DNA of 64,000 bases from Nitrospira sp. (GTDB lineage Bacteria; Nitrospirota; Nitrospiria; Nitrospirales; Nitrospiraceae), in NCBI GenBank assembly GCA_030123565.1, contig CP126122.1, forward strand, positions 3,796,800 to 3,860,799. Direction: 5' to 3'. Of this stretch, positions 8,323 through 16,918 are shown piece after piece. Below the pieces are notes generated by a model, which saw only the letters and a list, made by a program, of their open reading frames with translations, was not told the DNA's origin and searched no databases. Made by a program: the position numbers and the translations under genes. Position 1 is the first letter of the stretch. The number at the start of each line of letters is the position of its first letter.

Positions 8323-8727
8323 CTAGTTCCGCACCGTATCCATCAGGTCGCGCTTCATGCCGTCGGCCTCATGCCCCATATCCTCTGCCGCACCTTTCAT
8401 TTTAGCCGCTTTCGCTTGAGCCGCTTCTTTCTTCGCCTTGGCCTTGGCCTTCACCTGCTCCTTCTTCGCCTTCACGTCGGCCTTGGCTTGTTTCTTCTTG
8501 GCTCGTACCTCGTCCCGTTTCGCCTTCATCTCGCTCTTCATCGACTCTTTCTGAGCCTTGAGGTCGCTGGCCATGCTGTCTTTCTGGGCCTTGAAATCGT
8601 CCGACAACCCACCCATGTCCTGCTTCATTTCCTCCGACATCTTCCCGATTCCCATCTCGTCTGCGAAGGAGAACGAGCTCATCCCCACAAAGGCAACAGC
8701 GACCACCACGGCAATAGACCTTCTCAT
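8323..8727 (-). CDS. exported lysine/alanine-rich coiled-coil protein
   Basis: ATG 8727 follows AAGGAGG by seven bases. The 134-residue product has a signal peptide (RRSIAVVVAVAFVGMSSFSFA) and a low-complexity mature part of heptad-like repeats rich in Lys, Ala, Glu and Met (for example KAQKESMKSEMKAKRDEV). A long coiled coil in the periplasm is expected. Composition resembles periplasmic or cell-surface lysine-rich proteins, but no family is assigned. The codon pattern follows the repeats, so base composition is biased locally. Confidence 0.8.
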   Translation of the reverse strand: MRRSIAVVVAVAFVGMSSFSFADEMGIGKMSEEMKQDMGGLSDDFKAQKDSMASDLKAQKESMKSEMKAKRDEVRAKKKQAKADVKAKKEQVKAKAKAKKEAAQAKAAKMKGAAEDMGHEADGMKRDLMDTVRN

Positions 8728-8926
8728 CGACAAACCTCCTTCTGGTTGAACATGTAACCGGCGCAGGCCGAACCGAGCGGCATGCAGCACCCATCAATAC
8801 CCTGAAGGGTTTTGTTTGCCAATTCTTTTGCTTATTTTTGCCGGAACCGTATCCCAAGCAGGGCCAGTTCGGCGAATTCGGAGGCCAAGGAGACCGGCTG
8901 TTCAATGGAAGAAGACGTCAGGAACG

Positions 8927-9751
8927 TTACCGTTGAACGGCGACGAGATAGCGTCTGAGAATGGCCTGTTCCACTCGCGAACGGCCGCGATCCGGTGCGG
9001 GAAATCGGAGCACGAGATGGATGCGCCCGGCTTCGGGAATCTGGATGGTGATTCGCGGCTCAGGAGACGGAGCCTCCAGGAGGTTCCGCTGCTCCAGCAG
9101 TTTCATCTGACGACCCATTTCGTCCATGAACGGCGCACATTCAGCCTTCGCCGCATCGAGGAGCGCCCGTTCGGCCACCTGCCAATTCTCCTCGCCCCTG
9201 AGCGGAACGTTCAGCAGGTAGAGGCCATATTCCTGAGGGTGATTCTCTTTGATCAACGGATTGGTGAACAGGAGGCTATTGGGGAAGACCACGATGCGAC
9301 CGGTATAGAGGTGCGACATCTGGCCCGGCCCGATCTCCAGCAATTTGGTCGCAAACACATCGTGGTCGAGGACCACGCCGCGATAGGCTCCCAATTGAAT
9401 ACGGTCCCCCACGGCATAGACGCTTCCTCCGACGCGCAGGGCGGCTCCGCTCCAACAGAGAATCAACTCTTTGGTCGCCAGCACGACGGCAGCGGCCAGC
9501 GCGACGAGGGAAACGGCGAAGGCCTCCAACTCGTGCGCCCAAATCACCATCAGGCCCATGAACAGGCCGAGCACGATGCTGTTGCGAATCGTGACGATCC
9601 ATCGCCGCTTCGCCTCGATCGTCAGCGTTTGATTATGAGTAATCGAGCGCACCAGGACCGTTCGCAGGGTGAGCAGGAGCAAGAGCAGCAGGAGGGACTT
9701 CAAGAAGTCGAAAAAAACACTGGAGCCGATCACCGGTAACAAATCTTGCAT
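8927..9751 (-). CDS. MscS-family mechanosensitive ion channel
   Basis: The 274-residue protein has an N-terminal hydrophobic helix with a run of leucines (residues about 8-35), a second helix near residues 55-72, and a third helix rich in Ala/Val (AVSLVALAAAVVLATKELIL) that corresponds to the pore helix. After it comes the beta domain with VGDRIQLGAYRGVVLDHD, the typical MscS motif, and VVFPNSLLFTNPL. It would open under membrane tension to release solutes. It is shorter than E. coli MscS at the N-terminus side but has the core. It is followed closely by a small lipoprotein gene on the same strand. Confidence 0.9.
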   Translation of the reverse strand: MQDLLPVIGSSVFFDFLKSLLLLLLLLTLRTVLVRSITHNQTLTIEAKRRWIVTIRNSIVLGLFMGLMVIWAHELEAFAVSLVALAAAVVLATKELILCWSGAALRVGGSVYAVGDRIQLGAYRGVVLDHDVFATKLLEIGPGQMSHLYTGRIVVFPNSLLFTNPLIKENHPQEYGLYLLNVPLRGEENWQVAERALLDAAKAECAPFMDEMGRQMKLLEQRNLLEAPSPEPRITIQIPEAGRIHLVLRFPAPDRGRSRVEQAILRRYLVAVQR

Positions 9752-9769
9752 CGTGTCGTATTGTCCCTG

Positions 9770-10222
9770 TTACTGCGCCGCGTTCTCTTCCTCGCTGAGG
9801 CGTGGAACGCACTCTTCTCGTTTCCAATCCTTGAGCACCTTCGCCTCGTCGAACGAGAGGGTGTAGCGGTAGCAGTACAGCGGTTCGCGGTAGGGCTCTT
9901 CAGCACCGGCCAAACTTTTTCCGAAGGGAGAGGGAGACGGCGGGGCTTTCGTTTTTCTGCCGGCGGCCAATGTGCTGGGGTCCCAGGGATGGACTTCCCG
10001 ATCACCCATCGGCACGCGATAGGTCCACACGGTGTCGCCGCCGAGCACGGGCGTCTTGGATGTGTGGGGAGGACCGAATTTTTCGGCAATGTCGTCTTGC
10101 GTGAGCGTCTTCACTCCCTTGTCGAGGTACCGGTCGCGCCACGGCCCTCCGCAGCCGGACAACAGCACCAGGCAAAGCAGGAGCACCGGTGTGCTCCATC
10201 GAATCGGACGCATCGCCTCCAT
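9770..10222 (-). CDS. putative lipoprotein, 150 aa
   Basis: The N-terminus has a lipoprotein signal, WSTPVLLLCLVLLSGC, with Cys about residue 24. The mature part contains LTQDDIAEKFGPPHTSKTP, reminiscent of the SmpA/OmlA-like fold in which a helix is followed by a GxP turn. A proline-rich linker and a C-terminal YCYRYTLSFDEAKVL segment follow. Start is uncertain: ATG 10222 or ATG 10213 (the latter has GGAGG very close). It likely resides in the outer membrane. It lies between a small membrane protein and the MscS gene on the same strand. Confidence 0.75.
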   Translation of the reverse strand: MEAMRPIRWSTPVLLLCLVLLSGCGGPWRDRYLDKGVKTLTQDDIAEKFGPPHTSKTPVLGGDTVWTYRVPMGDREVHPWDPSTLAAGRKTKAPPSPSPFGKSLAGAEEPYREPLYCYRYTLSFDEAKVLKDWKREECVPRLSEEENAAQ

Positions 10223-10244
10223 ATTCTTCTCGTGCCCGAACCGT

Positions 10245-10460
10245 TTAGTGCTTCGACTCACGCTGTTCCCGCACCCATCGGATCGAACAATACATCGCAT
10301 ACCCTTGGGCCATCATTCCGGTGAGGAGGAGCCCCAATGCCGTCCGCAACCACCAGGTATCTGGATGGTCCAGCCCGTAAATGCCGAGCATAAATCCCAC
10401 GGCAATGAATACAATGCCCATGCCGCGCGCAATCAAGGCATTGGTCCGCAAATCACGCAT
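10245..10460 (-). CDS. small two-helix membrane protein, 71 aa
   Basis: The protein contains two hydrophobic stretches, GMGIVFIAVGFMLGIYGL and LRTALGLLLTGMMAQGYAMY, joined by a short polar loop with DHPDTWW. Positive charges at both termini suggest that both ends are cytoplasmic. No family is recognised. It precedes the small lipoprotein gene by 22 bases and may be cotranscribed with it and the MscS channel. Confidence 0.65.
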   Translation of the reverse strand: MRDLRTNALIARGMGIVFIAVGFMLGIYGLDHPDTWWLRTALGLLLTGMMAQGYAMYCSIRWVREQRESKH

Positions 10461-10528
10461 TGGTCATCCTGCAACCCACTACGCTACACCGGAGCATCGG
10501 AACGGTTCAACCCTTCGTCCTTCCGCCC

Positions 10529-11212
10529 TCACGACTTCACCTTGGCTCGAATCGCACTGGCCCTCGCTTCAACCGCCGCCGCCTCCGCCGCCCGGTTGAG
10601 CCTGCGAAGCGCGCCTGCATAGTCGTCGAGACTCTTCGCCACATCGGGATGGTCGGGGCCCAATTGCTTCTCCCGCACCGCCAAGGCCCGCTGAAACAAC
10701 ACTCCCGCCTGCTCGGCATCACCCTGGACAAGGTACAGCGCCGCCAAGTTGCTCATCGCCAGGGCCACCTCCAGATGGTCCGGTCCAAGGAGTCGTTCCT
10801 TGATCGCGAGGGCCCGCATCAAGAGCCGCTGTGCATCGGCAAATTGTCCGTGCTTGCGGTGCAGCACCCCGAGGTTGTTCAAAGTCGCCGCCACATCCAG
10901 ATGGTTCTCGCCGTGCACTTCCTGATAGATCTTGAGCGCCTCCAGATAGACCGGCTCGGCCTCGACGAATTTCCCTTGCGCACTGTACGTTTGGGCCAGA
11001 TGGGCCAACGTGACCGCGACCCGCCGATCGTGACGACCGAACTCCTCCGCCTTGTGAACGGCCGCAGAAAAAATCTGCTCGGCTTCTCGATAGTGCCCCC
11101 GCTGCAACGCCGTTTCACCGGCCTGCATGGCTTCATCCCACGTCGGTTGGCCGCAAGACACCGCCACCAGGACCAAGAGGGCTGACAAGGCGACGAACGA
11201 TGGCGGCCTCAT
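10529..11212 (-). CDS. TPR-repeat lipoprotein
   Basis: The 227-residue product has a lipoprotein-like signal (ALSALLVLVAVSC) and then about four tandem tetratricopeptide repeats of the 42-residue kinesin-light-chain type, recognisable by repeated HLDVAATLNNLG and HPDVAKSLDDYA motifs. TPRs mediate protein-protein contact; no partner is known. Its ATG overlaps the stop of the upstream flavoprotein gene by four bases, implying translational coupling, though a functional link is not obvious. Confidence 0.85.
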   Translation of the reverse strand: MRPPSFVALSALLVLVAVSCGQPTWDEAMQAGETALQRGHYREAEQIFSAAVHKAEEFGRHDRRVAVTLAHLAQTYSAQGKFVEAEPVYLEALKIYQEVHGENHLDVAATLNNLGVLHRKHGQFADAQRLLMRALAIKERLLGPDHLEVALAMSNLAALYLVQGDAEQAGVLFQRALAVREKQLGPDHPDVAKSLDDYAGALRRLNRAAEAAAVEARASAIRAKVKS

Positions 11213-12618
11213 GGTCGGCTTAGCTGTTCGACGATGGTTTCGGCCGGATAGGTCACGATTTCCGCCAGCGTCGGATGATAATGCGGGATACGCAGCAGGT
11301 CTTGTGCCGTCCCATGAAAATACATCACGGCAATGAGTTCATGGATCAGTTCCGCCGCATCCGGCCCGACGATCTGCGCACCCAGCAGTTCTCCGCTGTC
11401 CGGGCGGCAGAGCAGCTTCACGAATCCATGCGCCGCCCCCATGCACATCGCTTTCCCATGGTCGGCGAACGGATAGGAGGCCGTCAGGTAGGGAATCCTC
11501 CGCTCCCGGCATTGCCGTTCATTCAAGCCCGCAACCGCAATCTGCGGTTCGGTAAAGACCGCTTCCGCATCAAGCCGGTGATCGATCACCCGCGCTGGCT
11601 CGTGGGGGTGCGTCGCGTTGAAGGCGGCGGTTTCGCCTTGTTGAATCGCCAGATGCACGATCGGGTTCAGGTCATTCACGTCGCCGACGGCAAAGATATG
11701 CGACTGCGACGTCCGCATATCCGGACCCACCATCAACCGGCCGTCCACGACCTGCACTCCAGCCGCTTCAAGCCGCAATCCCTTGAGGTTGGGACGACGA
11801 CCAAGGGCCTGGAAAATGGTCTCTGCCGAACGGGTCTGCATGAAACCACCCTGCGTCAGGTCGACCGTTTTTTCCGCGGGAGTCCCGGTCACGCGTTCGA
11901 GCGACACATCCGTCAGCACCTCGATCCCTTCGTCTTTGAAGGCCGCTTCCAGGGCCCGGCCGATGTCTTCGTCCATATCGGACAGCAGGGTCGCACCCCG
12001 CTGCAGCATCGTCACCTTGGTTCCGATGCGGGCGAAGAATTGCCCGATCTCGACGGCGACCGGCCCTCCGCCCAGCACGAGGAGCGAGACGGGCGGCCGA
12101 CGGAGGTCGAGAATCGTGTCGCTGGTGAAATACCCGGCTTCTTCAAGTCCGGGGATCGACACGTCGCAGGGTGACGATCCCGTCGCGATCACGAAGGCCT
12201 GCCCATGAATCCGAATGTCTCCTGCAAGGATTTCATGGGGCGAGATGAATTCGGCACGCGACTCATAGAGGGTAAACCGGGGATCGCGAAGGGCGGCGAT
12301 GCGATCTGCCGCAAACTCCCGCACCAATCGTTCCTTGCGATCGACAATGGCCGACAGGTCCGCCTGGGCGGTGACCGGGGCCAACCCGAACTCGCGCGCC
12401 CGTTTCATCAACACCATGATTTCGGACGACCGTAGGATGGTCTTCGTCGGCATGCAGCCCCGCAGGATGCAGAGGCCTCCGAGCGGGCCCTGATCGACAA
12501 TGGCGACGTTGGCACCGGCGTCGCGAGCCGTCCGTGCAGCGGCATAACCGGCCGACCCGCCGCCGATTACCACGACATCGTGTCGGCGTCCGGTCATGTG
12601 AGGCTGTTGTGGTGACAT
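11209..12618 (-). CDS. pyridine nucleotide-disulfide oxidoreductase, dihydrolipoamide dehydrogenase / mercuric reductase-like
   Basis: This flavoprotein (469 aa) has an N-terminal FAD motif VVVIGGGSAGYAAA and the redox-active disulfide GGLCILRGC (Cys50 and Cys55). An NAD(P) motif, LLVLGGGPVAVEIGQFFA, lies near residue 175, and a second FAD motif, IFAVGDVND, further on. The C-terminal dimerisation domain carries HYHPTLAEIV with the catalytic His-Glu pair. These features fit the Lpd/MerA group. It stands away from any 2-oxoacid dehydrogenase genes, and no extra metal-binding domain is present, so the substrate is open. ATG 12618 and ATG 12597 are both possible starts. Its stop overlaps the TPR lipoprotein gene. 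Confidence 0.88.
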   Translation of the reverse strand: MSPQQPHMTGRRHDVVVIGGGSAGYAAARTARDAGANVAIVDQGPLGGLCILRGCMPTKTILRSSEIMVLMKRAREFGLAPVTAQADLSAIVDRKERLVREFAADRIAALRDPRFTLYESRAEFISPHEILAGDIRIHGQAFVIATGSSPCDVSIPGLEEAGYFTSDTILDLRRPPVSLLVLGGGPVAVEIGQFFARIGTKVTMLQRGATLLSDMDEDIGRALEAAFKDEGIEVLTDVSLERVTGTPAEKTVDLTQGGFMQTRSAETIFQALGRRPNLKGLRLEAAGVQVVDGRLMVGPDMRTSQSHIFAVGDVNDLNPIVHLAIQQGETAAFNATHPHEPARVIDHRLDAEAVFTEPQIAVAGLNERQCRERRIPYLTASYPFADHGKAMCMGAAHGFVKLLCRPDSGELLGAQIVGPDAAELIHELIAVMYFHGTAQDLLRIPHYHPTLAEIVTYPAETIVEQLSRP

Positions 12619-12667
12619 GCAAGGTCCGATAGACTGACGCGCAGGCAAACGCGTCATAGGATACACC

Positions 12668-12886
12668 ATGATCAAACCAGGTCGCTATCGTCACTACAAG
12701 GGGAAGGACTATGAGGTGCTCGGGGTGGCTCGGCACTCGGAGACCGAAGAGGAGTACGTCGTCTACCGCCAGCTCTACGGAGAAGGCGGCCTCTGGATCA
12801 GACCGATGGGCATGTTCCTCGAATCGGTGTCGGTCAGCGGGGCCGTGGTCCCCCGGTTTCAGCTGCTAGAGGAAGGTCCAGTGTGA
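12668..12886 (+). CDS. DUF1653 domain protein
   Basis: The 72-residue protein consists almost entirely of a DUF1653 domain: GRYRHYKGKDYEVLGVARHSET at the start, then YVVYRQLYG and WIRPMGMFLE. The family is widespread, small and of unknown function. It is divergent from the flavoprotein gene. Its last 21 bases overlap the 3' end of the convergent MEKHLA gene. Confidence 0.9.
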   Translation: MIKPGRYRHYKGKDYEVLGVARHSETEEEYVVYRQLYGEGGLWIRPMGMFLESVSVSGAVVPRFQLLEEGPV

Positions 12887-13339
12887 AAAGGTCGCGGCTT
12901 GGCCCAGACGACGCCCCGTCTTGTCGATCACATTCCACACGATCGCGTTTTCGACGAGGAACCGCCGGCCTCGGTTGGAAATCCTGACGCCCCGATAATT
13001 TTCCACATACCCTCTGGTGCGGGCCTGTTCGAGCATCCATTCCCGTTCGGCGCGGTTGACGACTTCCGCCGTCAGCCGGGAGGGTGTGCGCAGCAGCTCC
13101 TCCCATGTCATCTCCCACAGGTTGAGCGCGAGGTGAGAGCCATAATTCAGAATCGGATCCTCCTCCGTGCCGTGTGAGACGACGACGAAGGGAGCCATAT
13201 ACAAGGCGTGGGCCTGTTCCTCCGGCCCTCCGGCCCGTTGAAACAGGTCTCGCCCGACCCAATGGCGGTAGCTGTCCAACAACCGCTGAGACCATTCAAC
13301 GACCGACGGCCGATTCCACACCTGATCCGGATCGTCCAT
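12866..13339 (-). CDS. MEKHLA-domain protein
   Basis: ATG 13339 is preceded by GAGG at five bases. The 157-residue product matches the MEKHLA family seen in bacteria and plants, related to PAS folds. Diagnostic parts are the SYRHWVGRDL segment, the APFVVVSHGTEEDPILNYG segment that aligns with the PAS-like sensing core, and LALNLWEMTWEEL. The C-terminal RGVRISNRGRRFLVENAIVWN is also typical. A ligand- or light-sensing function is inferred from the PAS likeness but not shown. The 3' end overlaps the DUF1653 gene. Confidence 0.88.
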   Translation of the reverse strand: MDDPDQVWNRPSVVEWSQRLLDSYRHWVGRDLFQRAGGPEEQAHALYMAPFVVVSHGTEEDPILNYGSHLALNLWEMTWEELLRTPSRLTAEVVNRAEREWMLEQARTRGYVENYRGVRISNRGRRFLVENAIVWNVIDKTGRRLGQAATFSHWTFL

Positions 13340-13398
13340 CGCACCCTCGTCCACGCGCCTGCCGGTGGTACCATGCCTGCTGACACCAACGCAACCGG

Positions 13399-13950
13399 TT
13401 ACGCTGCGGCTTTCCTCAAATGACGGACGAACAGTGCCTGCCCGCCCGTTCCCAACAATGTCATCACCAGGTCGCCGCGTTGCATGGATGTCCCGCGTCC
13501 CGGTTCCTCATGGTCTTGCGTAACGACCCTGCAGGCCCAGGTTTCGACGGCCTCATCCCGGCCGTTCGCCTTGAGGACTATGAGTCCTCCCTGCTCGACC
13601 CGATAGGTCATGCCGGATGGGACGGAATCCAACACCTGATCCGCCCTATTGAGGATGGGTCGGAGCGAATGGGCCGATTTGATGCCGCCCTGCGGGGAAT
13701 ACTGAAAGACTTGATGGGGGAACAGATAGGGGGCCTGCGGGTTTCGGAATCGATAGGAGGAGTCGAATGTCACCAGCAGCCAATTTCCGAACAGATCGGT
13801 CCCTGCACAGGTCCTGGTCCGGTTCCCTTGAACGACCGGTCCGGTTCTCGTCAACGACTTGGCGACCGAGCGATCTTTCGCCTCAACAGGACACCAGGCC
13901 GCCAGGCTTGCCGATCCGACAACGATGAGCATCCATAACCAACGTGTCAT
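13399..13950 (-). CDS. exported hypothetical protein, 183 aa
   Basis: ATG 13950 follows GGGAGG by five bases. A signal peptide is present (LWMLIVVGSASLAAWCPVEA). The mature part is about 160 residues with motifs FGNWLLVTFDSSYRF and FPHQVFQYSPQGGIK, without known domains. It is probably periplasmic. It stands alone on the strand, upstream of MEKHLA by about 60 bases. Confidence 0.75.
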   Translation of the reverse strand: MTRWLWMLIVVGSASLAAWCPVEAKDRSVAKSLTRTGPVVQGNRTRTCAGTDLFGNWLLVTFDSSYRFRNPQAPYLFPHQVFQYSPQGGIKSAHSLRPILNRADQVLDSVPSGMTYRVEQGGLIVLKANGRDEAVETWACRVVTQDHEEPGRGTSMQRGDLVMTLLGTGGQALFVRHLRKAAA

Positions 13951-14045
13951 ACGATCCTCCCTGTCAGGGCGGTCCAACCTGAGCCTGCCCGATGTGTTAT
14001 GACAAGCCTAGCAGAGGATCGTCCGTTGTGAGGAAAGCGGTGAGA

Positions 14046-14279
14046 TTAGGGGTCTTTCCGTACGTCTGCAGCCGAGGATGGAGGGGGCAAGGCTTTGGGG
14101 GTTCGCGGCAACACACGGTATTCGATCAGCCGACAGATGCAGAAGGACACCTGCCGCCATTCCGCCGTAATTTTCACGATGGCCGATCCGCAGATGGAAC
14201 AGCCCAGCGCCCTGGGATCGCGCTTGATGGTCCAGCGGGGGATCGTGATCTGTTCGGCGCCGTCCGGTTCCTGTTCCAT
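14046..14279 (-). CDS. small cysteine-containing hypothetical protein, 77 aa
   Basis: The reading frame carries CSIC and CIC motifs 21 residues apart (GCSICGSAIVKI and VSFCICRLIEYR), compatible with a single metal site. The N-terminus is acidic (MEQEPDGAEQITIP) and the C-terminus is proline-rich. No ribosome site is evident. An overlapping open frame on the other strand (14095-14313) looks less protein-like. Function unknown; the call is tentative. Confidence 0.45.
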   Translation of the reverse strand: MEQEPDGAEQITIPRWTIKRDPRALGCSICGSAIVKITAEWRQVSFCICRLIEYRVLPRTPKALPPPSSAADVRKDP

Positions 14280-14340
14280 GGGCACTCTATCGGTCGACGG
14301 TTGGAAAATCTGAAGGGGTGACGTCGCGCGCCCTTTGCCC

Positions 14341-14371
14341 TTGATGCGACAGGCCTGCTCGCATATATAAT
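14341..14371 (+). promoter_or_regulatory. sigma70-type promoter of leuC
   Basis: TTGATG (14341-14346) is followed after 17 bases by TATATA (14364-14369), which runs into TATAAT (14366-14371). This sits about 60 bases upstream of the leuC ATG at 14430. The AT-rich -10 in an otherwise GC-rich intergenic region makes this one of the clearer promoters in the window. Confidence 0.65.
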
Positions 14372-14429
14372 GGGGCGCACATCGCGCCTTCCATCAATCT
14401 GAAGGGGCGGGCCTACAAGGAGTCTGACC

Positions 14430-15833
14430 ATGGCTGCGAAAACATTGTTCGAGAAAATCTGGGACGACCACGTGGTGCGGGCCGAGCCGGACGGCACCAC
14501 GTTGCTCTACATCGATCGCCATCTGGTACACGAAGTGACGTCCCCGCAAGCCTTCGAAGGATTGAAAACAGCGGGGCGAACCCCGCGCCGGCCCGGCGCC
14601 GCCCTGGCGGTCCCGGACCATAACGTGCCGACGACGGACCGCCGCCTCGCGATCGCCGACCCGATCAGCGCCAAACAAATCCAAACCTTGGAAGACAATT
14701 GTGCCTCGTTCGGCATCAAGCTCTTCGGCATGAACGACATCCGGCAGGGCATCGTGCATGTCATCGGTCCGGAACAGGGCTTCACCCTGCCCGGCATGAC
14801 GATCGTCTGCGGCGATTCGCATACCTCGACCCATGGGGCCTTCGGAGCGCTTGCGTTCGGAATCGGCACGAGCGAAGTCGAGCATGTCCTGGCGACGCAA
14901 TGCCTGGTCCAGAAACGCCCCAAGACCATGGAGATCCGTGTGGACGGGCAGCTGTCCCCCCGCTGTTCCGCCAAGGACGTGATCCTGGCCATCATCGGCA
15001 AAATCGGCACGGCCGGCGGAACTGGCTATGTCGTCGAATATACCGGCTCCACCATCCGCGCGCTCAGCATGGAAGGCCGCATGACACTCTGCAACATGTC
15101 GATCGAAGGCGGGGCCCGCGCAGGCATGGTCGCGCCGGACGACAGCACCTTCGCCTACATCAAAGGCCGTCCGATGGCGCCGACGGGCACCCTCTGGGAT
15201 CAGGCCGTGACGGCCTGGCGGCACCTCACCACCGACGCGGGCGCGCGATACGATGCCGTCGTCGACTTGCGGGCCGAAACAATCGCCCCGCAAGTCACCT
15301 GGGGCACCAGCCCCGGCATGGTCACGGGGGTGGATGGGACCGTTCCGGATCCTCGGACCATGGACGATGAAAAGCTTCGTCAGGCCACCGAGCACGCCCT
15401 CGCGTACATGGCGCTGAAACCAGGGATGCCGATCCGCGACATCAAGATCGACAAGGTGTTCATCGGATCCTGTACCAATTCACGGATCGAAGACCTTCGC
15501 CTCGCGGCCTCCTTCGCCAAGGGCAAGAAAGTCGCCGGCACCGTGCATGCGATGGTCGTCCCCGGTTCCGGCCTGGTGAAACAGCAGGCGGAACAGGAGG
15601 GCCTCGATCGCATCTTCAAGGAGTCGGGATTCGAATGGCGGGAAGCGGGCTGCAGCATGTGCCTGGCGATGAACGCCGACGTGCTGAAACCGGGCGAACG
15701 TTGCGCCTCCACCAGCAACCGGAACTTCGAAGGGCGCCAGGGAGCCGGTGGACGGACCCATCTCGTTTCTCCGGCGATGGCCGTGGCGGCCGCCATCGAA
15801 GGACATTTCGTCGATATCCGCCAGTGGAACTAG
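14430..15833 (+). CDS. leuC: 3-isopropylmalate dehydratase large subunit
   Basis: LeuC (467 aa) with LeuD isomerises 2-isopropylmalate to 3-isopropylmalate in leucine synthesis. It is an aconitase-fold protein with a [4Fe-4S] cluster held by Cys348 (IGSCTNSR), Cys408 and Cys411 (AGCSMC). The start [16 protein letters not shown] and the [21 protein letters not shown] block are diagnostic. A ribosome site (AAGGAG) lies before the ATG. leuD follows after 33 bases. The promoter at 14341 probably drives leuC, leuD and the following membrane-protein gene. Confidence 0.97.
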   Translation: MAAKTLFEKIWDDHVVRAEPDGTTLLYIDRHLVHEVTSPQAFEGLKTAGRTPRRPGAALAVPDHNVPTTDRRLAIADPISAKQIQTLEDNCASFGIKLFGMNDIRQGIVHVIGPEQGFTLPGMTIVCGDSHTSTHGAFGALAFGIGTSEVEHVLATQCLVQKRPKTMEIRVDGQLSPRCSAKDVILAIIGKIGTAGGTGYVVEYTGSTIRALSMEGRMTLCNMSIEGGARAGMVAPDDSTFAYIKGRPMAPTGTLWDQAVTAWRHLTTDAGARYDAVVDLRAETIAPQVTWGTSPGMVTGVDGTVPDPRTMDDEKLRQATEHALAYMALKPGMPIRDIKIDKVFIGSCTNSRIEDLRLAASFAKGKKVAGTVHAMVVPGSGLVKQQAEQEGLDRIFKESGFEWREAGCSMCLAMNADVLKPGERCASTSNRNFEGRQGAGGRTHLVSPAMAVAAAIEGHFVDIRQWN

Positions 15834-15866
15834 CAATTGGAACCGGCTCAATCTATCAATGGTGAC

Positions 15867-16493
15867 ATGACGATGCAACCCTTCACGACCCTCACAGGCC
15901 TGGTCGCTCCGCTGGACCGGGTCAATGTCGATACAGACCAGATCATTCCGAAGCAATTCTTGAAAACGATCAAACGAACCGGTCTGCGGGAAGGACTGTT
16001 TTACGATTGGCGTCGCCGGAAGGACGGGTCACCGGATCCCGCCTTCTTCTTGAACCAACCCCGCTATCAGCAAGCCACCCTGCTCCTGGCGCGGGATAAC
16101 TTCGGCTGCGGGTCATCGCGTGAACATGCCCCCTGGGCCCTGCTGGATCAGGGATTCCGCTGTGTGCTCGCCCCCAGCTTCGCGGACATTTTTTACAACA
16201 ACTGTTTTCAGAACGGCATTTTGCCCGTGGTGCTGAAGGGACCTGAGATCCAATCGTTGTTCGAGGCGGTGGCGGCCCAGGAAGGGTATCGACTCACGGT
16301 GGACTTGGCCGCCCAGCGCGTGACCACGCCGGATGGGACCTCCTACCGTTTCGAGATCGATCCGTTTCGCAAGGATTGTCTCTATCGCGGGCTGGACGCG
16401 ATCGGCCTCACCCTGCAGCAGGCCGAACAGATCGCGGACTACGAACGGAGGCGACGCATGCAAGCCCCCTGGCTCTTTCAGGATGTGCCCTAA
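15867..16493 (+). CDS. leuD: 3-isopropylmalate dehydratase small subunit
   Basis: The 208-residue product is the swivelling small subunit of isopropylmalate isomerase. It begins near [17 protein letters not shown] and contains [20 protein letters not shown], then [16 protein letters not shown], which binds substrate, and the [16 protein letters not shown] block. The start is ATG 15867 (15873 is an alternative). It is cotranscribed with leuC. Confidence 0.97.
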   Translation: MTMQPFTTLTGLVAPLDRVNVDTDQIIPKQFLKTIKRTGLREGLFYDWRRRKDGSPDPAFFLNQPRYQQATLLLARDNFGCGSSREHAPWALLDQGFRCVLAPSFADIFYNNCFQNGILPVVLKGPEIQSLFEAVAAQEGYRLTVDLAAQRVTTPDGTSYRFEIDPFRKDCLYRGLDAIGLTLQQAEQIADYERRRRMQAPWLFQDVP

Positions 16494-16507
16494 CCGAGAG
16501 GAGTCCT

Positions 16508-16897
16508 ATGACATGGTGGGAAACCCTCCTGTTCCCGGTGGCCTGGTTATGGAGGCCGAAACTCCTGTTCACGTTGCTCTTTTTCGGCGGCGCCGCCTAC
16601 CTCTTGATCGTCTTCAACTGGAGCTATTCCGACGGGGAACGGGTGGGGTATCTCCAGAAATTTTCCCGCAAAGGCTGGGTCTGTAAAACTCAGGAAGGCG
16701 AGATCGCCATGACGACGGTGCCGGGCGTCGCCCCGCTCCTGTGGAGTTTCAGCGTGTGGGACGAGACCGTGGGGAAGAAACTCGACGGCCAGATGGGAAA
16801 GCGCGTCGTCCTCCATTACAAGGAGTTCCGCTACATCCCCACGACCTGCTTCGGCGAGACGACCTACTTTGTCGATCGGGTCGAGGTCCTGGACTGA
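16508..16897 (+). CDS. conserved membrane-anchored protein, 129 aa
   Basis: ATG 16508 follows GAGAGGAG closely after leuD (14-base gap), so it is likely in the leu operon. A hydrophobic segment (LLFTLLFFGGAAYLLIVF) near residues 16-35 anchors the protein. The remainder, with GERVGYLQKFSRKGWVCKT and VLHYKEFRYIPTTCFGETTYF, folds outside or in the cytoplasm. Related sequences in other bacteria are often labelled 6-phosphogluconate dehydrogenase, but nothing here resembles that enzyme and the label should not be copied. Function unknown. Confidence 0.8.
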   Translation: MTWWETLLFPVAWLWRPKLLFTLLFFGGAAYLLIVFNWSYSDGERVGYLQKFSRKGWVCKTQEGEIAMTTVPGVAPLLWSFSVWDETVGKKLDGQMGKRVVLHYKEFRYIPTTCFGETTYFVDRVEVLD

Positions 16898-16918
16898 CCG
16901 CGCGGTTTCGCCCGTTCC

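Noticed and set aside
8798-8817. CCCT-GA-AGGG hairpin followed by TTTTG as a terminator
   Set aside because: The stem is only four bases with a two-base loop and no suitable gene ends there on the plus strand.
14095-14313. Plus-strand open frame opposite the small cysteine gene
   Set aside because: It has no ribosome site or cysteine pattern and seems a shadow; the minus-strand frame was kept at low confidence.
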